This document shows, in pieces, positions 1 through 12,837 of a stretch of 64,000 bases of DNA. The position numbers and the translations under genes were made by a program. The number at the start of each line of letters is the position of its first letter. The stretch's first letter is position 1. The notes beneath the pieces are model-generated. The model had not been told where the DNA came from. It saw only the letters and a program-made list of their open reading frames with translations, and ran no database searches. This DNA comes from Balaenoptera acutorostrata (taxonomy: Eukaryota; Chordata; Mammalia; Artiodactyla; Balaenopteridae), in NCBI RefSeq assembly GCF_949987535.1, contig NC_080071.1, positions 22,715,032 through 22,779,031 on the forward strand, written 5' to 3'.

Positions 1-984
1 ATTGTTACCGAATTGCTCAAGAAGAATGTGATGCAAAGACAATCACAACTTCATTTTAAGGGTTAAATATATCTGTCGGCAGAGGAGTGCACTTTATATG
101 CATACTGATAAGTACCATAATAAGGTACTGTGGTCACTTAGGGAAGCAGATGAATGTAATTATTGAGTAAACATGGTCCAGATCACATTAACTATGTGAT
201 GTGGAGGAAAGAGGGGTGACTATGCCTATGACTGCATACGTACTAGCAGAATTTTCAAGCTCTTAATTTTATTTTTTTCCCCCTGATTCATAGTCTGATC
301 TTAAATCTGTTCTGGAGTGTTTTTTTTTTTTCTTAAGAGTTTATTTCTTAATCTAGAAATGCCAGAAATATATGACATAATTTTGCACTTAGAGCTTGCC
401 AGCTCTGCACTTGTCAAGAGAAAGTGAGTTCAGTTTCATGCACCACTCTGGTATGGTCAGAGAGGCTGTACGGTATGGTAGCCTCATGAGATAATAATAA
501 TTCTGGGTAAGGTTGTTTTTGCTATGGTCCCCAGTCCGGATATGTGCATGACTGCACCTAAACCAGTGCTCCTAAAACCATTGCTTCTCTGGCTATTCTA
601 CTGAAGGAAAGAAATGAAATTGCTCCCACTTTCAGTTTTGTTTTCTAATAGTAAAGATTAGTTTTCATTGTTGTGCCCTCTTAGTGTCACCAATAGCACT
701 TAGTTGAGTGATAACTATACTCTGTAGTCACAGAAAAAAAGCAAATTGAAAAGGATCTCTCAAGAATCAAGTTTACACATGTAGCATCATTAGTACCAAT
801 GTCCATCTACATAAGGGAACTAGCGATTTATTAAAATGCTGCACCAACTCAGTAATAGAGTCAAAGTCTTTGCATATACCTTCCTAGCTACTCTTTCATC
901 AAGAATGTAATGAAATGTGGTTTTGGAAATTTAAATCAATACTCAAGAAATGATTGTACCCAAAGTAGGTAATATTTAACTTTA
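1..984. other. Unassigned A+T-rich DNA
   Basis: No open reading frame of note and no repeat family that I recognise. Probably unique or heavily decayed sequence. Confidence 0.5.
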
Positions 985-1060
985 TCCTTTAGTCACATAA
1001 CTTCTCTGAGTCTGAATTTTCTCATCTGTAAGATGAGATGCTTAAAATCTACCCTCTCTG
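985..1060 (-). repeat. MIR SINE fragment, antisense
   Basis: The stretch with 'acttctctgagtctg' followed by 'ctcatctgtaagatgagat' is the antisense form of the MIR core, a mammal-wide tRNA-derived SINE. It lies head to head with a sense MIR fragment. Confidence 0.6.
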
Positions 1061-1064
1061 GTAA

Positions 1065-1300
1065 TAATAGCTATCATTTTTTAACCTCTGTCTTGAGCTG
1101 GACACAGTGAGACAGTCCACAGTCATCACCATAATCCATTCTGTTTTGTAAACTAATGTTATGTCCATTTTATTGATACAAATGCAAAAACTCAGGTAGG
1201 AACAAAATAACTTGCCCTAAGTTACAGAGCTAGACAGGAGAAGGACTGAGATTTGAACCAATGTCTATCTGATGCCAAACCATCATGCTATCCTATGGGA
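1065..1300 (+). repeat. MIR SINE fragment, sense
   Basis: Order of MIR landmarks is retained: 'aatagctatcat' near the start, a 'ttacagagctagacagg' core, then 'gatttgaaccaatgtct' near the end. Heavily diverged, as expected for a repeat predating placental radiation. Confidence 0.75.
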
Positions 1301-2374
1301 TTATTAACTTTTGAGGACATATCAAAGGAAAATTAATATACCATATATAAATTATCAGAAACATTCTATAAGGCAGTGTTTCTGAGGTTTCAGTCACATG
1401 CCCTCCACCTTCATGATTTTTGCTCTCTCTGCTTACTACATATGTGTTATGTATTTACTATTTTCTTTAAGTTGACCCAATTTTTTATTTGAAATTTTTT
1501 TATCTTAAAAGGAAATATTATGACCTGGAAATGGAAAACCAGCATCTATGGAACTACGAGTACATGGAATAAAGTAAGGGGAAGAAGATATGTAAAAAAG
1601 TATTCCTTTAGGTGGTCCTAATTCAGATCATGAATAGTAGAGGGAGAAAGGTAAACTTTTTTGCATAAAATAATGTGTCTAACTCATGGGTCTTCCTTGG
1701 TAGATTTATAAGGCAAAAGAAGATTACAACTACTCCATGTGTAATACTATGTAAGAAGGGACAATAATGTGAAAGCGAAAGTCACACACTTTAATATATG
1801 TAGGTTGACTTTCACAGTAATATCTTTCAGATAAGTTTAAATCAGATAGACTGAGGGATTGTCTATCTCCCTTATATTTAGTGTCTTTTAGAAATGGAAA
1901 CTTAAGGAAAGGGGGAAAAGATCTTTTCTCTGACACATACCAGTGAGACACAGGTCCATAGTATCCCAAGTCATTAAAATTTGGAAGGAATTAACAAATC
2001 TAAATTATCTCTTCTTTGTTCCATTAAGACTTGTATTATCTTTCTGGGTTGTTCCTTTTTTTTAAAGCAATAATCCCTTTGGAAAACTCCGGCAAAATGG
2101 AATCTCTATGGGCTGAAAATTCATTAGTCATCTCCTTCAAGCATATATGTAGCTCAAATTCTGTAAGCTAAAAGATCAACATTCAGAGAGAAGATTGGAA
2201 TCAACAATTCTCATCTGCTTCTCCCTGCCTAAAACTCCCTCCCACAGATCAATATCCTGTTACCTGGGTATACCGAAGTATTAATCTAATGCCTATCTAC
2301 TACAAATGGATTCAGTGATTCCTTGCTCCTATAGACCTTTCCTACTAGGACATTGTTATTTCTCTGTTAGTAAG
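1301..2374. other. Unassigned DNA
   Basis: No coding signal. Short ORFs here have no recognisable content. No repeat identified by eye. Confidence 0.45.
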
Positions 2375-2570
2375 TGTCATGAGTTATAGAGCACTTTCTA
2401 CTTTTTAGAGTATTTTCTATTCTTTAGCTCACTTGATTCTCATGCTTGGTGGGAGGCCCAGTAAATATCTTACTTCCCTATTTTTACAGATGAGCACTTG
2501 GGGTGGCTTGCCCAGTATCATAGAGCAAACTGGTGATTGGACCAAATCTAGTTCTTGCTCTAGGTCCATT
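2375..2570 (+). repeat. MIR SINE fragment, sense
   Basis: Contains 'tttttacagatgagcact', 'ggcttgcccagtatcat' and 'tgattggaccaaatctagt', the diverged MIR core and 3' half in the right order. A poly-A/poly-T tract follows at about 2,602-2,620. Confidence 0.7.
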
Positions 2571-3089
2571 CTCTTTCTACATTGGGTGGTCTAGCATACC
2601 AAAAAAAAAAAATTTTTTTTTTCTTTCTGCTACTTATGTTGCTTTTTTTCCCCCCTCAAGTATTTTTATAAGACTATTTTTCTGTCCCAAGACTAAAGAA
2701 GTATCAGTCACAGTACTGAGGCTGGCATAAACATCGTATAGGTCTCCCTGATAGCTCTAGTCTCTGAGGCAGAAAAAAATTTATCCCCTTAGTGCTCTGA
2801 CCAGTGAGCAAACTTTTATTTCTGTGAATTTAAATAGCCTGGAATTCTTTTCATGCTGAAGGAGCCAACTTCATATTTCAATTAACTAGTTATTCCTCTC
2901 TAGAAAATCCAGTCATTAGTAAAGAGCAGACTGGAGGCCTGGAAGAGTTAATATTGCTTCCAAAGGTGAATTTATAACCTAGAAGTAATTTAGGCAGCAA
3001 GAGAAAATGTCTCACTTCAAAGATGGCAATGCTGAACCATGCATACAAATGTGACTGCTAACTCGTGTGTGACTCAAAATCAGCAACCA

Positions 3090-3250
3090 GGGATTCCAGG
3101 GACTAAAAAGGACCTCAAGAAGCCATCTGGTCCACCCCCACTTTCACATAATTAAAGTCTGCTCTTCAGTTTAAATGTGTGGCACCTGAAGCCCAGAGAA
3201 ATAAGGGACCTGGTAGCAGAAAGGCTGGTAAGAAAAGGCCTCAAGGATCC
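3090..3250 (+). repeat. Probable MIR-related old SINE
   Basis: 'aggacctcaagaagccatc' followed by 'tggtccacccccac' and 'gaagcccagagaaataag' resembles an old SINE with a MIR-like core. Diverged; the subfamily is uncertain. Confidence 0.4.
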
Positions 3251-5139
3251 ATTAGATTTAGCCATGTAGAGTTCCTTAGTGACCTTAATAAACACAATGT
3301 TACTGACATGGTGCGGGAACAGAAGACAGAATAGACGATTGAAGAAACTCTTTAAAGACATTGGCTCTGAAGATAAAGGAAGAGAGAGGGCAGCAGTTGG
3401 AGGAGAATGTGGTGTCCAGGGAGGATTCTTTGAGGGGTTTGTTTTGTTTTTGCTTTTGTTTCTAAGGGGAAAAAAAGAGGGAAGCTCTCCTTTAAGACTG
3501 AAGAGTCTACAGTCTTTTGAAATGATACCCGGAAGAATCCAGTAAAGAGAAAAAGACACGCAAGAAACAGGAAAAATGAAGTGTTCTTGATAAATAGCCA
3601 TGTGTAAGGTCCAGAGAACAGAAGGAATTACAGAGGAAAAGATGCGTAATAAGAGAGAACAAAGGGGATGAAAAAACCTCACAGATGGAGCTGTAGATCT
3701 GGTGGATTAGTAATTCAGCAATTAGTATCTAAAGGCTTCCAACTTCCCTATGATACAGGAAGTAAAGTCATAGGCTGACAGTAGGGAGGCAAGTATTGTT
3801 GGAGAGTGGTCAAAGGTTTGAGGCGAGTAGAAGAACTTTGGGATGGTTGTTGAAGAGAGTGGTAGAGAAGTGTAACCATGCAGTGTTGGGAACACAGTTT
3901 AAGTTGGAGACATGAATATATAGTGATACCTACACTCTAAATTGCCTGAGTATACGCATGAAGAGAAAGTGTGGTGGAGCTCCTCAGATTGCTTTTTCTG
4001 TTTAAAGCTGAAAGTGATGGAAGGAAAAGTTATGGGAAATTATAATACATAAAAAAAGAGTGCTTGAAATAGAACATGGATCTGAGCTGTAGAGAGAGGG
4101 AAGTGAAGACAAAGAGGAGTTTGATAGATGAAGAGGGAGTATAGTTATCGATGTTTGGGAAACCCTGATGAGGTGAAAGAACACTGGCAAAGGGTGTACT
4201 TTACCAAACAAGTTGGATGTTCAGGAAGTTGTCGTCAGAAAGGGGTCTGTTCAAATCAGTAATTTCAGAGGTGGAGGCAGTAGTGCTGACAAGTTTCAAA
4301 GTGTGACTTAGGATGAAGTGGCTGGAGTGGAATGATGGCGACAGCCATTGGAAATGAGGAGTTCAAGGGCTTAAGAAACAAGGAGTTGAGTGGACTGCTT
4401 ATATGAAGAGAGTCTTTGAGGCAAGGAAGACTGAACTGTGGGTTTTCAATGAAAAAAGATAAGGAGGATAACAGAAATGAGGAGTGTGGTAAAGAGTGCT
4501 GTGGTCAAATGATCTGAGTCTAATGGGAACAGGCGTTTGTTTGTTTGTTAGCAAAGGAGTGAAGATCTAGTCTAGGGCAGAAAGGCACTGGTGTAGTAAA
4601 GACAATGAGGCAGAGGAGAGAGCACTGACTTTACCTCCTAACCTTGATGGATGTGTTTGTGGGAAGACAAGCAATCTCAATCTGAGAGCAATCTCATAGG
4701 GACAGTCAGATTTTAAAGAAGACAGAAAAATGTCAAGGAGACTGAGAAATGGGAGAACTTTTTGATCCTCAGGGGCGACTTGAGAGGGCACAGAGGAAGG
4801 ATTTCAGATGGAGGGGAGGGTAAGCTGGGTCAGAGGAGAGACCCATTAAGGTCCAGGGCAGACCATGCTCTCTCAGGGTTCCTTATGTGGAGGAGTTCTC
4901 TAAGCTCCACTCTAGTACTCCACCAGCCCCTCTCTAGCTCTGCTTCCTTCTCCATGTATTTGTGTCAATCACTTGTCAAAATTTCCCCAAGAGAATTTCC
5001 CTCAGTTGGTTTCCATCAGTCCTCATGGGCAGAGCTTTCATGTCAGAGCCCCCAGTGGCCACGGGCCCATCCCTGGTTCAGCCCTCCAGAGCAGATTATC
5101 ACATGTACCAGCATAGGAAGGTATTTGACTTGAATCCCA
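3251..5139. other. Purine-rich unassigned DNA, probably old repeat
   Basis: A long purine-rich stretch (GGAG/GAAG-rich) on the + strand. The part around 4,230-4,500 has the texture of the distal part of the ancient long repeat seen at 9,540, 18,150 and 22,130, but I cannot align it base by base. The 176-codon antisense ORF at 3,152-3,682 is a by-product of this bias (Ser/Leu/Pro-rich), not a gene. Confidence 0.4.
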
Positions 5140-5830
5140 TAGAAAGAAACTAAGAAACTGGAACCCTCATATTTTGTTGATGGGTACATAAGATGGAAGA
5201 GCCATTTTAAAAAGCATTTTGGTAGTTTCTTAAAAAGTTAAATATATACTTATCATGCAACCCAACAATTCTAAGTACCTACCCAAGAGAAATGAAAATA
5301 CATGTTTACACAAAGACTTATACATGAATGTTCACAGTAGCATTATTTATAGTAGTCAAAAACTGGAAGCAATCGATATGTCCATTGTCAGATGAATAGA
5401 GAAACAAAATGTGGTATATCCATATAATGGAATACGACTCAACAATGAAAAGGAACAAACTACTGGAACATGCAACATGGATGAGCCTCAAAAACATTCC
5501 AAGTGAAAGAAGCCAGGTACAAAAGACTATTTTATTATTCCATTCATATGAAATATCTAGAAAAAGTGAATCTACAGAGACAAAAAGAGATCTATCGTTA
5601 CCTGGGAGTGGCAGTGGGGATTGACTGCACACCTGTGGGAGGGAGCTTTCTGATGTAATGGAAATGTTCTAAAAGTGGATTGTGATGATGGTTGCACAAT
5701 AGTACGAAGTTACTTAGAGATCACTTATCTATATACTTACAATGGGTGAATTTTATGGTATGGTAAATTAACTATTTTATGGTAAATTTTAACTTAAGTA
5801 AAGCTATTTTTAAAAACTTTTAGAATTTTT
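5140..5830 (+). repeat. Old L1 (L1M-type) 3' end, copy 1
   Basis: Reads through the ORF2 C-terminal coding remnant (a decayed version of the peptide containing 'MEYDSTMKRNK' near 5,430) into the L1 3' UTR, with 'cctgggagtggcagtgggg' and 'tgatggttgcacaatagt'. The 5' part of the element is missing, the usual result of incomplete reverse transcription. It ends in an A-rich stretch before a second L1 3' end in the same orientation. Confidence 0.85.
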
Positions 5831-5835
5831 TTAAG

Positions 5836-6650
5836 GGGTAAAAGATTTCAACAGACAATTCATCAAAAATATGTGTATTGACAGATGGCATTTAAGTATA
5901 TGAAAAATGCTCAACATCATTAGTCATTAAGGAAACGAAAATAAAAATCACACATGCCCATTATAATGGCTTCCTTAGAAGACAAACAGTACCAAATGTA
6001 GGTGAGAATGAACAGCAACTAGAACTTTTACATGCTGCTGGTGGGAATTAATGGTTCAGTCATTCTGGAAAACAGTTCAGCAATTTCTTAAAAAGTTACA
6101 CATAACATCTAATATACAACTTAGCTTTCCCATTCCTTTGTATATACCCAAGAGAAATGAAAACATACATCCATACAAAAATTTGTCCACAAGTGCTCAT
6201 AGCAGCTTTGTTTTTAATTGCCACAAGTGGAAACAATCCAAATATCCCTCAGTAGGTGAAAGGATATACAAATTATAGTATATCCCTATGTAATTCTCTC
6301 AGCAATGAAAAAAAGACCCATGGGTTCAGACAGCAATGTGGATAAATTACAAAAAAATTATGCTGGGACCCTCAATAAATAGATAATAAAAGAATATATA
6401 TAGTATAATGCCATTTATATGAAGGCAGATCACTGTTTGCCTGGGATAGGGGTGGGAGATTAGGATGTGGACCAGAGAGATATTACAAAGGGTCATATGG
6501 AAATTTCTGAGAGTGATGGATATGTTCATTATTTTGATTTTTGTGATGGTTTCATGGGTGTATTAATATACTGAAACTCATTAAATTGTGCATTTAAATA
6601 TATGAGGTTTGTTTTACAACATTTATACTTCAATACACATATTTTAAAAG
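5836..6650 (+). repeat. Old L1 (L1M-type) 3' end, copy 2
   Basis: A second 5'-truncated L1. It begins upstream of copy 1 in L1 coordinates ('caacagacaattcatcaaa', 'gctcaacatcattagtcat') and repeats the same terminal ORF2 region ('tacccaagagaaatgaaaa' occurs in both, near 5,280 and 6,147). It is therefore a separate insertion or a tandem duplicate, not a continuation of copy 1. Confidence 0.85.
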
Positions 6651-6854
6651 TGCCAGCCACTGCTACCTTTCCCTTCCACAGGGGTGTCAGTATGTCATAG
6701 GGGAAAGCTGAAGGGTCCCTCATCAAACTGTTCTCTGCCCAAGTGTTGCTACAATATCTAAAAATCCACCATTGACTTTTTCATTCCCTTTGAGATCATT
6801 ACTGTCCCTCAAGGCAGTACTCTTGGCTGCATCTTTCAACCCCAATTTGAAACC

Positions 6855-7260
6855 TAGCTTGAGCTATCTTAAATTAAAAGAGGGATTTTATTGACCAAAC
6901 CAAAGACAGATGGACTTGGAAATGGCCTCAGGAGTACATCCTACACTCCACTGCAGTCACTTACTACTGTCTCATTTTCCTTGAACTCTCCCAACCGCTC
7001 TCACTCTCATGGTCTCTCTCTCTCACCTTTCTCTCTAAATTTCTGGAAAGTTCTAGTTTGGCTTTATTCTCCCAAACTAGCTGTCCTCAAAAGGCCAGAC
7101 AATGGCCCCTGTCAGCTGTAACTTGCCTTCTTAAAGCTTCACAACCAAAGAAGCAAGGGAGCTCTCTCCACAACTCCAGCTCTACAAAACAACCCAGCTT
7201 GGGTTCCAGGCTGGTGTTATGAGTGGGCAGGCTCACTGTGATTGGGAGAGTGGTATTTGA
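6855..7260 (-). repeat. Old dispersed repeat, family not named
   Basis: Texture 'gcttgagctatcttaaatt' then 'gagggattttattga' recalls a common mammalian medium-reiteration repeat that also seems to be present at 21,880. Strand and family are uncertain. Confidence 0.35.
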
Positions 7261-7527
7261 AAACTTTACAGATTACCCAAGGGGGTTGGGAATAAGGGGT
7301 GAGTGAGTAAAAGTGAAGAGTCATATGCAATGAATTTTCTGTTTCAGGATCTTGCCTAGCACCAGCCTGGATCCCAAACTCTGGAAAGATCAAAAACTTG
7401 TTTTGTTTTGTTTTTACTGGCTGTGACACCAAGCATGGCTTCCTTTCCCAGAACTGCCTTAATAAGTAGCTAACACTGCCAATAGAGCCCTTCAGATCAC
7501 CTACCTGCCCATCTAGAACTGTCTTAT

Positions 7528-7652
7528 GGGAATTCCCTGGTGGTCCAGTGGTTAGGACTCTGTGCTCTCACTGCCGAGGGCACAGGTTCAATCCCTCGTT
7601 GGGGAACTGAGACCTCGCAAGCCATGTGGTCAAAAAAAACACACACACAAAA
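7528..7652 (+). repeat. CHR-type tRNA-derived SINE
   Basis: Begins 'gggaattccctggtggtcc' and continues through the tRNA-like A and B box region ('caggttcaatccctcg') to an A/CA-rich tail. This body is typical of SINEs of cetaceans and relatives, transcribed by RNA polymerase III and mobilised by L1. A short duplication flanks it ('gtcttat' at 7,521 and 'gtcttac' at 7,654). Confidence 0.9.
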
Positions 7653-7659
7653 AGTCTTA

Positions 7660-9540
7660 CGGCATTCTGTTTTTCTCACCTCAAGAACAGGAAACTACCA
7701 GAATGCTCATGCTTCTCAGCTTCCCACAGAATAGTGATTATGATTTTTCATCTTCCAAGTAGATTTCTCATAAGATAAAGAAGCCAAGGATGTTTGCATG
7801 CAAAATGACTCAGGAAGGAAAGTAGTGCTGTCAGAGGCTGCTGGCTTTTTTTTATCCTAGAACAGGTTCCCTCCCCTGGAGAAGGAGGTTAGTTCAATCT
7901 ACTAATGTGGTGAAGAACTAGTAACAAATAGTTGAATACACCCAGGCCGCATTGTCCAGTAACAGTGAAAATGATGCAACCTACTATCGTGTTCCTAATG
8001 ACTACTGAGTTAACAATGGGAAACTATTTAGGAAAATGCAAAAGTACAAAGATTTTTCATTTTACGAATGTCAAAACTTTTACATTTCAAGTTCTGTTTG
8101 GTTTGGACAACAGTCAAGTTGAAAGTTGCTGCTTTTTATAAATTTTTATTTTGTTCCCCATTACCATTAGAAGCACAAAAACTCCAACTATAATCTTTTC
8201 ATATTTTATTTTAAAATATGCTTATTTACCTCCAAAAACCATCATGAAAATGAAAGCCATGCCTGCCCTTGTCTAAACCCCTACTTCCAAAAGGACATTC
8301 TTTGTAAATTATTTTTCAGTAATTTGAATTTACTTCAAAGAGTCTGGCTAATATTTAAAAGGTTTTTTCCAAAGTCTTAGACATTACCACATGCACAATT
8401 TTGATCTCATAAGTATTACCACTGCAGGCCAATTGGGAATTCTATTGGAAGAATTCAAGTTTCTCTTGTTCTGGACCATATCTACTGACATTTCTTGAAA
8501 ACATCACACACACACACACACACACTCCTGGCATGGCTATATAATTTCTAAATTATGCAGCACTGAAAAGTACATTACAAGATTTGGCTTTTAAATATTT
8601 AAGGTTATCTAAACCACTGTGCTCCCAAAGGAATGAATGGATGTAATTTACAAATGTGATAGAAAGATCTCCAGGATAGCAAGACAGTTTTTCTAAATTC
8701 ATAGACCATGGAGCCAGTATAAGCCTGAATTGTTTGCTTTTGATGTTGTCATCATTATTATCAGAAGAAATTATAGTTTTAAATTTTTCAGATAGTTTTA
8801 TTTTCACCAAAATCATAGATCAGATAGTACTAAAAGACTGACGAGGAAAACAAAAATCCCTTTCTTCAAGCCCCACACTTCCTAACTTCCCAGCTCAGTT
8901 TATCAGAGGCAACCACTTTTTATTCCCGTAGCTATTCCATCAGAGAGTTACCTTCTTATTTCCAAATAATTGCACACTGCTACTCCTCAATTTGTTGATT
9001 TTAGACATTCTTCCTCGTACTATAAACAGGATCTAGCTCTCTTAACTGAATATGCAAATATTATGTCTTAAATTTTTTTCCAAAAACGACATAATATCTT
9101 TCGACAATTTATCTCGTTTTTGTTTTGTTTTCTTTGTTTTTCCAAGTGACCTCTCTTATCAGATGGCCCTTTTCTTGGTGGCACCCTCCTGGCACCCTCT
9201 GTCCTCTGGCTGCATTCTGGACCAGTTGCTCCCTCTGCATGCTGTTGAGCTGTCATCCTGAAACATCTCTTTCCTGTGCTCTTAAGTTTGATACACTGCG
9301 TTCTGGATCCCATGTCACCCTTTTGCTCAGTTTAGTACTTCTTTTCACTGGAACCTGCCCAGCTTCTCAAGAACGGGATATGGGGTATAAATTTTCTGAG
9401 TCTCCACGTGTCCGGAAATGTCCTTTTCTGCCCTCAGATTTTACTAATGATTTGGCATTCCAAGTCGAGGATCATGTTCTCTCAGATTTTTGAAGTCATT
9501 GCTCCATTATTGGCTAACATCCAGAAGTGTCGTTGTGGAG
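7660..9540. other. Unassigned DNA with weak repeat texture
   Basis: No coding signal. The last part (about 9,200-9,540, with 'tttctgccctcagatttta' and 'tgaagtcattgctccatta') has the texture of an old antisense LINE, but I cannot name it. The 122-codon ORF at 9,125 runs through this part and is not supported. Confidence 0.4.
8505..8525. repeat. (CA)n microsatellite
   Basis: About ten CA units in a row. Confidence 0.95.
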
Positions 9541-10310
9541 TCTCATTTGAATTTATTCTGCAAATATGTATTGGTTGCCTGCAGTGTAACAGGCGCTGTT
9601 GGAAATATAGCAACGTAAAAAGAAACAAATCTCCTGCCTTCATGGAGCTTACTTTTCAGTGTTAAAAACAGACCCCCCCCCCCAAAAAAAAATCACAGGC
9701 AGTAAATAAATTAGATGATTACAAATTATGAAAAGTCTATGAAGAAAACAAGATGGTGTAAAGGAGTGGGAGTGGGCGTGCTTCTTCTGATGGCAGTCGG
9801 GGGAGATGTACTAGGGAGGCGCCATCTAGGCTGAAACCCGGACAGTGGCCGAAGGGTCTGGAGGTGGAACCAGTCTGGCCAGTTTGAAATGACCTCCGTG
9901 ACTGGAGCCTGGTGAAGAAGTGGTGAGAAGCCTGCTCCTGGTCTCACTTCATGAAGACTCTTGTGGAATGTGGGGTTTTTCTTCATTACAACAGAGAACT
10001 GCTGGAAGGTTTTAAAATAAGGTAATGGAGCAACTTAAAATTTTCTACTTAAACATAAAAATTTAAGTTTTTAAAAGATCGTGGTGCTATAAGAAAACTG
10101 TAAGAGTGGAAGCAAAGAGACCAGTTATGAGGCTGTTTGTTCCTCTGGTCTCCATGAGAGGTGACAGTGGCCTGGTATGTGGCGATAGCAGTGGCCAGAT
10201 TGGGGATATAGTTGAGAAGCAGATCCAACAAGAACTCCTAAAATTAGCATGTGGGATGCGAGAGAAAGAGGATTTCAAAGGGGACTTCAACTGTAAGTGT
10301 GATGTTTTAT
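9540..10310 (+). repeat. Ancient long dispersed repeat, fragment A
   Basis: Runs from 'gcaaatatgtattggttgc' and 'catggagcttacttttcag' to 'gaccagttatgaggctgtt' and 'gggatgcgagagaaagagg'. This order recurs in the fragments at 15,030, 18,150, 22,130 and 41,030. The repeat is mammal-wide in texture; I do not name the family. A C-run then A-run sits at 9,671-9,690. Confidence 0.6.
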
Positions 10311-10332
10311 TTCTTTAAAAAATATATATACA

Positions 10333-10637
10333 GGGGCTTCCCTGGTGGCGCAGTGGTTGAGAATCTGCCTGCCAGTGCAGGGGACACGGGTTCGAGCCCT
10401 GGTCTGGGAAGATCCCACATGCCGCGGAGCGGCTGGGCCCGTGAGCCACAACTACTGAGCCTGCGCGTCTGGAGCCTGTGCTCCGCAACAAGAGAGGCCG
10501 CGACAGTGAGAGGCCCGCGCACCGCAATGAAGAGTGGTCCCCGCTTGCCGCAACTAGAGAAAGCCCTCGCGCAGAAACGAAGACCCAACACAGCCATGAA
10601 TAGATAAATAAATAATAAATAAATTTTAAAAAAAATT
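10333..10637 (+). repeat. CHR-type tRNA-derived SINE
   Basis: Full-length-looking copy of about 300 bp. It begins 'ggggcttccctggtggcgc', has an A-box-like segment in 'gtggcgcagtggttgag' and a good pol III B box 'ggttcgagccc' near 10,389, and ends in an A/T-rich tail with AAAT units. It is flanked by a duplication of about 16 bp ending in 'aaaaaatatatatac' (around 10,316-10,332 and 10,638-10,657). Long ORFs crossing it on both strands are chance reading of this G+C-rich body. Confidence 0.95.
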
Positions 10638-10659
10638 TAAAAAAATATATATATACAAA

Positions 10660-12500
10660 GAGAATAGGGGAAATGTTAATATATTTGATGTCTAGGTTGC
10701 ATGTGTTCATTGTGTTCTCTTCAATTCTCTATTACATATTTCACTTCTTTTTCGCTTCCTAATCATGACATTAAAGAGCTAGATAAAGTGCCACATTTGT
10801 GGATAAGACTTGCAGCTTCCCTACTGGGTGACAGGAAAGAGGTCCGTACCGGCAGGTCTGCAGACTTTCAGCTTCTCCTGTGCTCAGCCCTGCATCTCTT
10901 TGTGAGCCTCAAGTCTGTCCCTTTCTGGATGTCTTGAGTAGGGACCAATATAAGTTTTGTGGAGCCTGAAGATTTTACAATATGGGACTCTCTTGAATGA
11001 AAAGAATACCAACTCCTGAATCCAAATTTAGTATGAAAGTGACTATTTATAATGAGAAAAAGTCACAACAAATAGTACATTTGAAAAAGCTGACAAATTC
11101 CATAAATGTCACAAAATCTGGGAACATCACAGTTTTTATTGATTCACTATGTAATACCTTTTCTCCTACATTTTGTTTTGCTACAGACTCTTTGCCTCTT
11201 TATATAATAATCATATAATATCATTTCTGTACAGAGACTAGGAAAATAATTCCTCTAGCTTGATTGAATATTTTTTAAAATATTGATGGTTTAGGTGTTT
11301 CAGCTTCACAACTCATGGGTGATGACATGTAAATTAAGATTGCTGACAACTTTGGGGCGGCATCTGTTACATTTCTTTCAACATAAGATGAGAAATTTCA
11401 GGGCATTTCAAGGTGTCTTGTGTAATAACTAGTCTTTAAAAATCTTTAAATTGATGACATTCATTAACCAGCTTGTCATCAGTGTCTGCATCATGGTGGC
11501 ATCTTATGAATTTCATGTTACCTATGCAATGTCAATATTTTATGCAAAACAGCCAGAAATTAAATTTTTTCCAATGTCTTATGATTCTTATCCAAAACCC
11601 ATTATTTCTATTTAAAATTTTTTTCTCTTTCTCAGTGAATTATTGCCTTAGTATAACCTGAAAATTGCTTGTTTCAAGTTGCTTCTTTATCTCAGAATAA
11701 TTTCTACCAATGTCAGTTGTCATTGTCACTTTTGTTTCATATTCCTTTAAATGTCCATCTAAATTTTCTTTCAGTTTCTAGATAAATACCTATATTACAT
11801 ATTTTGTCTTATTTTCTAATATATATGAGTTTTGACACTAGAGCCACTTGTTGTTTTAGACCATTTTGCCTTGAAGTTTGATCCATTGGGATACCTAAAT
11901 CATGTGAGTTCACACAAACACACTTGGTGTGTATATGTGTTTGTGTTCACACACACAGGAATTCTGACTCATGCTATTTTGTGTGATTCACATAAAAATA
12001 TATATGGTGTATTTATAATTGCACATGCTACGTTATCAAATATGTTTCTGACAAGAAAGAATTTCCATTTTAACCAGACATTGATGGGAACCAAATCTTT
12101 TGCTTATTATTTATAAGTCTGATGATTGGAAGAATTTTCCGTAGACTAACTTGTTTTTTCTTCATTATTTATCATTCCTTGTGCTGGGAACCATGGGACA
12201 CATTCATACCATTGTGTGACTTTTGTCCCTGCACCTTTGGGCCACAATGCAGACTTAGTTGGTATACTGGGTGGTATTTGGTACAATGGATTGCCCCTTC
12301 TACATTGGGAAAACTAACACACTTTAGCTATACACAGAAATGCTTGCAAACCATATAAATATATCCCAATAAATCCAAGTTAAATGCATGTCCAGCTCAA
12401 CTTTCCCATATATGTATCCCCAAAATGTCCATAGCCACTCCAAAGTTGTCTGAAATGAAAGAGAGTATGATGGAGAGGAACTTGAATTGGAAAGAGACAG
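10660..12500. other. Unassigned A+T-rich DNA
   Basis: No coding signal. Short TG/CA-rich patch near 11,915-11,960. No repeat family identified by eye. Confidence 0.45.
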
Positions 12501-12522
12501 CAGTCTTCAATAATTGTAGTTA

Positions 12523-12837
12523 GGGCTTCCCTGGTGGCGCAGTGGTTGAGAATCTGCCTGCTAATGCAGGGGACACGGGTTCGATCCCTGGTCTGGGAAG
12601 ATCCCACATGCCACGGAGCAGCTGGGCCCGTGAGCCACAACTACTGAGCCTGCGCGTCTGGAGCCTGTGCCCCGCAACAGGAGGGGCCGCGATAGTGAAA
12701 GGCCCGCACACCGTGATGAAGAGGGGTCCCCGCACCGCGATGAAGAATGGCCCCCGCTTGCCGCAACTAGAGAAAGCCCTCGCACGAACCGAAGACCCAA
12801 CACAGCCAAAAATAAATAAATAAATAAATAAATAAAA
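12523..12837 (+). repeat. CHR-type SINE with internal tandem duplication
   Basis: Same body as the copy at 10,333, with B box 'ggttcgatccc' and an (AAAT)n tail at about 12,808-12,836. A unit of about 25 bp containing 'ccgcgatgaagaa' is duplicated at 12,706-12,756. The left copy of the target-site duplication, 'aataattgtagtta', is at 12,509-12,522; the matching right copy lies about 85 bases beyond the SINE tail. Confidence 0.95.

Noticed and set aside
3152..3682. 176-codon antisense ORF
   Set aside because: Composition follows the purine-rich + strand; no domain, and an overlapping + strand ORF of equal poor quality.
8505..8525. Possible short repeats resembling a CRISPR or regularly spaced array
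   Set aside because: A plain CA microsatellite; vertebrate DNA, no spacer structure anywhere in the window.
10333..10410. tRNA-like sequence with A and B boxes
   Set aside because: Part of a SINE, not a functional tRNA gene; no intact cloverleaf was supported.
10251..10710. Long overlapping ORFs on both strands
   Set aside because: They run through the G+C-rich body of a CHR-type SINE; the same peptides appear at 12,540 and 47,950 for the same reason.
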